NCBI GenBank assembly: GCA_009602735.1
Contig: WELA01007912.1
Coordinates: 1-64,000 of the forward strand
Length of the DNA: 64,000 nucleotides
Direction of reading: 5' to 3'
Source of the DNA: Mesotaenium endlicherianum
Taxonomy: Eukaryota > Streptophyta > Zygnematophyceae > Zygnematales > Mesotaeniaceae
Shown here: positions 58,782 through 64,000 of the stretch, piece after piece
How positions within the stretch are numbered: the stretch's first letter is position 1
Layout: each line of letters begins with the position of its first letter
The notes under the pieces: model-generated
What the model was told of the DNA's origin: nothing
The model's database searches: none
Seen by the model: only the letters and a program-made list of their open reading frames with translations
Program-made: the position numbers and the translations under genes

Positions 58782-59444
58782 TTACCAAGTCGAACCATTC
58801 ACTTTTTTTAATGCATCGCCTGATAAGACAATAGCAGAGCTGTCTGATACTTTTACCCGCAGGTTTTTAACCAGTGCGTGACCTACATCCAATATGGAAT
58901 GGTCTTTAATAGTTGCCTGAACAAAATGAATAGACATCCCTTCATCAAAATTACTCTCCTGCTGACCTTTAACAGTCACGAGAACCCCGTCCTCATTATG
59001 AAATGCAATCTTTCCCTTTTGTACATGATCGGAAGGTTTTTTCCGGTAATCTGGTGAGATTTCAAATTTTACTGCTGACGAATCACTTTGATTCACCACT
59101 ACGGAGTCCATTTCCGGATCCAGGCTTTCCACCTCAAAGTGCGATTTACCCATAATGTTTGCAGTAATATTTTTCTGCCTGAGCCTGCGCATCTCAAAAT
59201 TGATATTCATACCTGTTACAGATAAGAGCTCGGGTGAGAAAATTCTGACAGGCGCTGAGTTTTCCAGGATATATTTTTCATACGGATTGACAGGAACGTA
59301 ATCAAATGTGAGAAACAAAGTATCATGCTTTATGTTCGCTTTCACCTCTCCGTGGCGATCGTTGACCCATTCTTGTAACAGGCGGACAGATGGCTTTTCG
59401 CTTTGCTCATAAAAGATATGCGTGTCGTTCCCTCCCGATGCCAA
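58782..59444 (-). CDS. GIN/DUF2807-like adhesin domain protein, possibly 5'-truncated
   Basis: The 220-residue reading frame opens only at a TTG (59444) closely preceded by a stop, and has no signal peptide. The body looks like a GIN (DUF2807-type) beta-solenoid: FEVESLDPEMDSVVVNQSDSSAVKFE and LRVKVSDSSAIVLSGDALKKV. Such proteins are normally exported, so lack of a hydrophobic N-terminus suggests a lost 5' end or a start that cannot be seen. It overlaps the start of a divergent small membrane-protein gene by 23 bases. Function unknown. Confidence 0.65.
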   Translation of the reverse strand: MASGGNDTHIFYEQSEKPSVRLLQEWVNDRHGEVKANIKHDTLFLTFDYVPVNPYEKYILENSAPVRIFSPELLSVTGMNINFEMRRLRQKNITANIMGKSHFEVESLDPEMDSVVVNQSDSSAVKFEISPDYRKKPSDHVQKGKIAFHNEDGVLVTVKGQQESNFDEGMSIHFVQATIKDHSILDVGHALVKNLRVKVSDSSAIVLSGDALKKVNGSTW

Positions 59445-59685
59445 GCTGTTTTACAAAGTGGTTTTCAGCCGCTGGTTTTTGTGGCTGGCTATTATGCTGT
59501 TTCTCACCAATCTTTATAAGTGGTGTATTCATTACAGTGATAACCAGAAGGAGATCAAGTTGGAGCAGATGGAAAACGACCGGATAAGGAAGTCTTGGAA
59601 CTATATGTATAACAATAATGGTAAAGAAGTAAAAAAGCTGATGGAGACGGCTTATATCAGGTCGGGAGAAACTGAAAATAAATAA
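59422..59685 (+). CDS. Small single-pass membrane protein, unknown function
   Basis: From a GTG start the frame gives 87 residues: a short N-terminus, one membrane helix (WFLWLAIMLFLTNLY, about 18-32) and a polar, charged tail (EIKLEQMENDRIRKSWNYMY). The composition is more protein-like than the overlapping minus-strand frame. There is no ATG alternative, and the 5' end overlaps the GIN-like gene. I do not recognise a family. Confidence 0.5.
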   Translation: MSFPPDAKLFYKVVFSRWFLWLAIMLFLTNLYKWCIHYSDNQKEIKLEQMENDRIRKSWNYMYNNNGKEVKKLMETAYIRSGETENK

Positions 59686-59755
59686 TTGCAGAGCATTGCA
59701 AATACCGTGTATTCGCAATTATGACGGTTGTTAGCTTGTATTTCATAGTCGATCA

Positions 59756-59772
59756 GTCAGGTTTATCCTGAC
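59756..59772. promoter_or_regulatory. AbiEi operator-like palindrome 1
   Basis: GTCAGGTTTATCCTGAC, arms GTCAGG/CCTGAC around 5 bases. It is nearly identical to the site at 59843-59859, 87 bp away centre to centre. AbiEi antitoxins are known to repress their own operon through paired inverted repeats. Confidence 0.75.
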
Positions 59773-59842
59773 CTATTAACTATGATTGCAAAAAAATACC
59801 TCCATTTGTATATCAAGATAGATTATTTTTCATATCATTGTA

Positions 59843-59859
59843 GTCAGGTTTAACCTGAC
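59843..59859. promoter_or_regulatory. AbiEi operator-like palindrome 2
   Basis: GTCAGGTTTAACCTGAC, a perfect palindrome about a central T, ending 9 bases before the abiEi ATG. AT-rich promoter-like sequence lies between the two sites (TTTG at 59805, TATTTTTC at 59824). Confidence 0.75.
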
Positions 59860-59868
59860 CATGCAACT

Positions 59869-60690
59869 ATGAGAAATAAGTACATTTCTACACAGTCAAA
59901 TCAACTCTTATCATACTTTAATGAGAGGGATAGATTTTGCTTTGGTTATGGAGAGGCTTTTAAGGCTTTACCGGAATCAAGTGAGAGCGCAGTAAAAGAA
60001 TTACTAAGCGATATGACCAAACGAGGTCTTTTAATGCGCTTAAAAGAGGGTGTTTATTATATTATACCCTACGAACAAGATGCTGAAACATTTATGCCCG
60101 ACTGGCACTTAATACCGGAGTTTATTGTAAAAGATGCCCAATATTATATTGGCTACTATTCTGCATTGCAAATTCATGATCTTATTACACAGCCATCACT
60201 GAAAGAGCAAATTGTAGTTTCCAAGCAACTCAGACCTTCAGTAATTAAGATTAAAAACGTTCCCTTTCAGTTTATATACCATAATCCGGATCACTTCTTT
60301 GGTATGAAAAAGATTTGGATTGACAACTTTCATAAAGTGCAATGTTCAGATCTTGAAAAAACGGTTATCGACTGCCTTTTTAAGCCTGATTATGCAGGAG
60401 GCATCGTTGAGATTGCAAGAGCAATCGGAATTTCTGCAAACCAAATTAAATTTGATAAGCTATTGGAATACGCAAAAAGGTTTAAGTCACAGGCGGTTAT
60501 TAAGCGGCTTGGCTTTCTCCTGGAACTATTAGAAATTGATAATCCGATTATAGAAAAATTGCTAAAGGAGAAGACGGCCTCTTATGTTTTATTAGATACT
60601 GAACTACCCAAGTCAGGAAAAATGATAAGCAGGTGGGGCATCCAGCAAAATTTGGAAACAGAAACCATTAAATCAGCTATTTACACATGA
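59869..60690 (+). CDS. abiEi: AbiEi-type antitoxin/transcriptional autoregulator
   Basis: The 273-residue protein begins with a winged-helix region (LLSYFNERDRFCFGYGEAFKAL ... LSDMTKRGLLMRLKEGVYYI, about residues 12-65) and continues with the AbiEi C-terminal domain (YYIGYYSALQIHDLITQP, CSDLEKTVIDCLFKPDYAGG). In type IV AbiE systems this protein represses its operon and counteracts the AbiEii nucleotidyltransferase. Two palindromes upstream fit autoregulation. Its stop overlaps the start of the next reading frame (ATGA). Whole, although its partner is broken. Confidence 0.88.
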   Translation: MRNKYISTQSNQLLSYFNERDRFCFGYGEAFKALPESSESAVKELLSDMTKRGLLMRLKEGVYYIIPYEQDAETFMPDWHLIPEFIVKDAQYYIGYYSALQIHDLITQPSLKEQIVVSKQLRPSVIKIKNVPFQFIYHNPDHFFGMKKIWIDNFHKVQCSDLEKTVIDCLFKPDYAGGIVEIARAIGISANQIKFDKLLEYAKRFKSQAVIKRLGFLLELLEIDNPIIEKLLKEKTASYVLLDTELPKSGKMISRWGIQQNLETETIKSAIYT

Positions 60691-61489
60691 TTAAACCCGG
60701 AGAAATACAGCAAAAGGCAAGAGAAGTCGGCGTTCGTGACCAGCAGATAGAGAAAGACTATATTCTCTCCTGGATATTAAAAGGTGTGTCTCAACATGAC
60801 CAGCTTTCAAAAATCATTGTATTCAAAGGTGGCACTGTATTAAAGAAAATCTACTTCCCAGACTACAGGTTTTCAGAAGACCTCGATTTTACATTGTTGA
60901 CCAACGAGATCACCAATGAGCAAATATTTGCCTGGTTTAAAGAAGCATTTGAATTTATCCGGGACGAAGCAAATATTCCCCTTGACATAATCGACAATAA
61001 TGAGCATGAAGATGGTGGAATAAACTTCTATATCAGTTATGTAGGCCATTGGGTGGACAAGGAAACAATAAACGGGTAAAAGTAGATATTTCCAGAAGTG
61101 AAAAGCTGGAATTTAAGCCTGTCTTAAACCCTGCTTTTATTGATTATACTGATTTGGAAGAATACGATCTTCTATGTTACCCACTGGAAGAGGTATTGAT
61201 TGAAAAGCTACGCTCTGTAATGCAGCGTATGGCAGCAAGGGATTTCTACGATATCTGGTATTTACTGATAGAGCATGGAATGGAAGCAGACTTTTACTTG
61301 GATGAGTTCAGGAAGAAATGCGTAAGCAAAGGATTAAATGCTGCTGATTTTCATAAAAAATTAGCGGAACGTCTGCCACAATATAAAGGCCGTTGGAAAA
61401 GTTCGATGAGCGAACAGATAAAAGACTTACCTGAATTTGATAAAGTAGAAAGAGAGGCTCTGAGACAACTAAAACAAATTAAGCTGTGA
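60687..61489 (+). pseudogene. Broken AbiEii-family toxin gene (fossil)
   Basis: Directly after abiEi lies a recognisable AbiEii/AbiGii nucleotidyltransferase toxin gene of normal overall length for the family. It does not read as one protein and appears to have about one break. Both the nucleotidyltransferase part and the C-terminal helical part are still recognisable with little other decay, so the loss looks recent. Position and the 4-base overlap with abiEi confirm its origin as the second gene of an AbiE operon. Confidence 0.85.
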
Positions 61490-61594
61490 CAATATCATGA
61501 ACAAAAAGACTTTATCGGAAAGAGATTCGCTATCAATCAGATAAAATGGTTCGAATCCTCGAATGATTTATATTAGAATGATATATAAAACAAA

Positions 61595-61623
61595 AAAGCT
61601 TGCAAGTCAATGACTTGCAAGCT
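61595..61623. terminator. Perfect 14-bp-arm hairpin after the abiE locus
   Basis: AAGCTTGCAAGTCA (61595-61608) pairs with TGACTTGCAAGCTT (61610-61623) about one base. No strong T-run follows, so it may be an attachment-type or processing site instead. The rest of the gap 61490-61846 holds the right direct-repeat copy (about 61630-61685) and a TCACGGATTCACTCACGG repeat, nothing coding. Confidence 0.5.
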
Positions 61624-61629
61624 TAGTCG

Positions 61630-61685
61630 GGAAGACAGGATTACGGTCTTGCCTATAAATAATTGATTACCAATATTTTTGAATC
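61630..61685 (+). repeat. Diverged direct repeat, right copy
   Basis: Matches the stretch at 58658-58715 in order and wording (CAGGAT ... TTGCCT, then AATAATTGATTACCAATA). The pair brackets the GIN-like gene, the small membrane protein and the abiE locus. Confidence 0.4.
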
Positions 61686-61846
61686 TCAGAAAATCTCAAC
61701 TCACGGATTCACTCACGGAAAACTTCAAAAAGCAAAGAGCTTGGATCTAAGGTATAAATAAATATGTCAAAACGCGTCAAAATAAACTTGCAGATATGAA
61801 ATACTAAAGCTTCTCTTATTATTTCATACACCGTCGCCATTCATAC

Positions 61847-62254
61847 TTAACTGGAATCACGCGCCAGTTCCTGAAAATAAGCCTTTGCTAGTTGATAAAT
61901 TCCACGTGCCTTGTCGATCAGTAGAGCAGCTTCGTCAGAAGTGATGTCTGCATCCAAATCGTAATCAGCTTCCTGGCGATAATCAAACAATAATACAATG
62001 GAATCCGACACATCAATAGGGAAAATAGAAGTCTTAATGAATAATTCAGAGAATTTCGCTCTAGCTCCCTGGTGTGTTTTTGAATAAACATTCTGTGTGT
62101 ACAGCAGGCCAATGATGCAATAATAACACGCATAGTAGGCCCGATTGGCTGTTGCCGCATAGAAGCCTCCTTTAAAATTGTAATCTGCATTTTCAATGGC
62201 ATCCGCTGCTTTTTCAAAAGCCTTGGACGTTTCGGTATATGCCGGTAAACTCAT
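61847..62254 (-). CDS. HEPN-domain protein of a HEPN/MNT pair (HepT-like)
   Basis: The 135-residue all-helical protein has the HEPN pattern YAATANRAYYACYYCIIGLL, KTHQGARAKF and FDYRQEADYD (R93-Y98). HEPN proteins beside MNT nucleotidyltransferases are usually RNase toxins. The Arg-x-Glu-Ala-Asp-Tyr motif is the subfamily form; the classical Rx4-6H is not evident, so activity is uncertain. It starts inside the end of the MNT gene (4-base overlap) and is the second gene of the pair. Confidence 0.85.
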   Translation of the reverse strand: MSLPAYTETSKAFEKAADAIENADYNFKGGFYAATANRAYYACYYCIIGLLYTQNVYSKTHQGARAKFSELFIKTSIFPIDVSDSIVLLFDYRQEADYDLDADITSDEAALLIDKARGIYQLAKAYFQELARDSS

Positions 62255-62574
62255 ATAACAATGCCTTCTTTTCGAATTTCTTGGTAAATACCTTGCAATG
62301 AAGTCCGTACTTTGTTTAGTGAGGTTGGCAAAGAGGAAAGCATAAGACCATATTTCAAAGATAATCGGGAGCTGATGGCTGCAGTCTTAGCTATTTCAGC
62401 AACAGGGCTGGTAGCGGGATTACGAAGCACGATGGCAAAATCGAGATCTGATTCGCTTCGCTGGTCTCCACGGGCATAAGACCCAAATAGAATCACCTCC
62501 ACCAGTTCATCTCCATACAGACGCCGGAGGTCCGCCTTGTACTCATTAGCTATTTGGTGAACTATGGGGAGCAT
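62251..62574 (-). CDS. MNT-domain nucleotidyltransferase (MntA-like antitoxin)
   Basis: The 107-residue protein has the minimal nucleotidyltransferase motif GSYARGDQRSESDLDFAIVL with G31-S32 and the metal-binding D43 and D45. In the studied MntA-HepT system the MNT protein neutralises the HEPN toxin by adding AMP to a tyrosine near its active site. Gene order MNT then HEPN with an ATGA-type overlap is the usual layout. Looks whole. Confidence 0.88.
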   Translation of the reverse strand: MLPIVHQIANEYKADLRRLYGDELVEVILFGSYARGDQRSESDLDFAIVLRNPATSPVAEIAKTAAISSRLSLKYGLMLSSLPTSLNKVRTSLQGIYQEIRKEGIVI

Positions 62575-62614
62575 GTGAGGTATTTAATACAAATGTAAAC
62601 TTTTTGTCTCAAGT

Positions 62615-62869
62615 TTACCAGCCTCTTGCTATTCGGTAATTAACTGGCAGTTCATTATCACCCAACCGATCACCCAACCGATCACCCAACTTATCACCCA
62701 ACAAAATCCTGACATTATCCCATGTCAAATCCAGTACACGTACTTTAGCCTCTAGAAAAATAATTGTTTTAAACATATCTCCTTCAATAAATTCTGGTTT
62801 TATGCCAGGTGTATATACATCACAGTATTTAAACCCAACACAGGCAACAATTTCAAAGAACTTATTTAT
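62615..62869 (-). pseudogene. C-terminal remnant of an AlbA_2/RecG-like ATP-binding regulator
   Basis: The minus strand is open for about 84 codons to a stop at 62615 but has no proper start. It encodes KPEFIEGDMFKTII followed by LGDKLGDRLGDRLGD, both characteristic of the C-terminal end of AlbA_2-domain (Schlafen-like) ATP-binding proteins with LGD/VGD repeat tails. The bulk of the gene is missing. The four 12-bp tandem repeats at 62657-62704 (ATCACCCAACCG) are the DNA of this LGD tail. It lies just upstream of the MNT gene. Confidence 0.6.
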
Positions 62870-62894
62870 TCAACATCGAAACAACACTGATTTA

Positions 62895-63115
62895 CAGACA
62901 CGAACAAACGGCACCTAGAAACCTACAAAAAAGATGTCCTGAAGCGTAGCCCTTCTGTTGTACTTACGCGACCTCGCAGGCAGGTAAAACAACCCTTGCA
63001 TTAAATATTGCAGAAACCTATCCATCTGTAAATCTGGATTTTAAAAAGCCCGCTAGATTTGCAAAAGCATTTCATACTTGTCAACAACGAAAATCTGGAA
63101 GCGTAACTACGGATT
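62895..63115 (+). pseudogene. N-terminal remnant of a DUF4143-type AAA ATPase
   Basis: Across two plus-strand frames the text reads YKKDVLKRSPSVVLT and then QAGKTTLALNIAETYPSVNL, matching the start and Walker A region of AAA/DUF4143 ATPases (consensus TGPRQVGKTTL). A frame shift separates the two pieces and the rest of the gene is absent. It faces the MNT/HEPN pair and the RHS remnant within decayed DNA. Confidence 0.6.
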
Positions 63116-63154
63116 CAGAAATTGAGATTGTAAACTGGAGCTTGCTATATCTTA

Positions 63155-64000
63155 ACTTGACACTAAGGATAATTACAATGGTTCGGTAATTTTTTAAGCG
63201 GCAATACGCCCAATATCAAGGCATTGGTTGTAAAGCCGGGTTATTTTTCTACAANACGCATAATAGAGGACCTTTACTCGAGGAAAACCACTACTACCCA
63301 TTCGGCCTCACTATGAGTGGGATAAGTAGTAAGGCAGCGGGTAAAATAGAGAACCGGTATAAATACAATGGAGGCAATGAATTACAACACCAGGAGTTTA
63401 GTGATGGCAGCGGGTTAGAGTTATATGATGCGGTACACAGAATGTACGATGCACAGATCGGAAGGTTTGGTCAAGTTGATAAATTAAGTGATCTGGGTTT
63501 TGATTTTTCTCCATATGGGTTCTCGAAAAATAATCCGATCCTATTAAATGACCCGATGGGTTTAAAAGAAGATACTGTAAGAGGATCTTCATCTGTTACC
63601 GTTACTGCATCAAATCACCGTTATAAAGAAACTAAATGGTTTGGTGGGGTGACCTTAAGAATTGATACCCACTTACAAGATAATTCAGACGCATTTTCCT
63701 CAAGGCTTAGAAGTGGCCAGGATGTACTACAGAAAGGAGATAGGTACAGTTATATTGAGGATGTTCTGAATGGTAACCTGCTAGACAAATATTTACGTGA
63801 ACAGGCAGCAAGGCAATTTGAAGAAGACCTGTACATGATTTATTTCAGTGCATTAACGTTGCCTGAAGATATTGTTGCTACCGTTGGTATAATTGGCAAA
63901 GGAATAAGATTGCTGCCACAATTAGGCAGCAAAGCTGGACGAGTTTTCTGGTCTGGTTATAAGGATGTGGCAGGAAAAGCAGCGATGAATTTTGCTAAAG
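63155..64000 (+). pseudogene. RHS/YD-repeat family remnant, running off the right edge
   Basis: The plus strand encodes the RHS-associated core: HYYPFGLTMSGIS, YKYNGGNELQHQEFSDGSG and MYDAQIGRF, ending NNPILLNDPMGL, followed by a variable C-terminal part continuing past 64000. The 5' portion is missing or damaged (about one or two breaks). An unresolved base lies in the damaged part, so some of it may be assembly error. RHS proteins often carry variable toxin tips; the tip here is not identifiable. Confidence 0.75.

Noticed and set aside
59407-59718. 103-codon minus-strand frame opposite the small membrane protein
   Set aside because: Hydrophobic antisense translation; the plus-strand frame has a more natural helix-plus-polar-tail layout.
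61548-61558. GGTTCGAATCC resembles a tRNA T-arm
   Set aside because: Only two base pairs support the stem, and no acceptor, D or anticodon arm lies upstream, so no tRNA is called.
62657-62704. Four 12-bp tandem repeats as a possible CRISPR or minisatellite
   Set aside because: No spacers, and the period of four codons encodes the LGD-repeat tail of a degraded gene.

Overview
The window looks like chromosomal DNA of a Bacteroidota member, most likely of the family Chitinophagaceae. Direct signs are several promoters of the Bacteroidota type (TTTG, about 19 bases, TAnnTTTG), a SusC/SusD polysaccharide-uptake pair with glycoside hydrolases, a type III glutamine synthetase (GlnN), and many secreted peptidases and lipoproteins. 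No tRNA, rRNA, CRISPR array or complete insertion sequence was seen.

Layout. 0-19 kb is core housekeeping: truA, an M1 aminopeptidase, pyrG, a dienelactone-hydrolase-like protein, a purL-hldD-proC run, glnN, a DinD-like gene, efp-accB-accC and sucD. 19-37 kb holds a very large alpha-2-macroglobulin-like protein with a thioester motif, a DUF6922/AbiEii-type pair, a DAO-type oxidoreductase, an MFS carrier, aspS, rarA, an M28 peptidase and small secreted proteins. 37-46 kb holds uvrA, a methionine/homoserine operon behind a SAM-I riboswitch, a PAP2 phosphatase, a second M28 peptidase and a LytS-type kinase.

46.5-58.5 kb is a polysaccharide utilisation locus, all on the minus strand: GH51, GH30, a SnoaL-like protein, SusC, SusD, an internally deleted sulfatase and a GH29 fucosidase. 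Together they suggest a substrate with arabinose, beta-linked hexose and fucose, such as a type II arabinogalactan (inference). 58.6-64 kb is a variable zone: a GIN-domain protein, an AbiEi antitoxin gene with two operator palindromes and a broken AbiEii partner, a whole HEPN/MNT pair, decayed fragments of two ATPase-type genes and an RHS-family remnant that runs off the window.

The most unusual signal is upstream of glnN and purL: the triplet ACT recurs in strict 11-bp phase from 11285 to 11408 (11 of 12 positions; the other is ACG). Several dispersed inverted repeats (four 'GTTAGTTGTTAG' hairpins, two 'CGTCATCCCGAGCG' elements, two 'GGCTTAAGCC' palindromes and two 28-bp 'CTCAAT' repeats) occupy intergenic spaces, often where convergent genes need a terminator. 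The EF-P protein appears to carry arginine, not lysine, at its functional loop tip.
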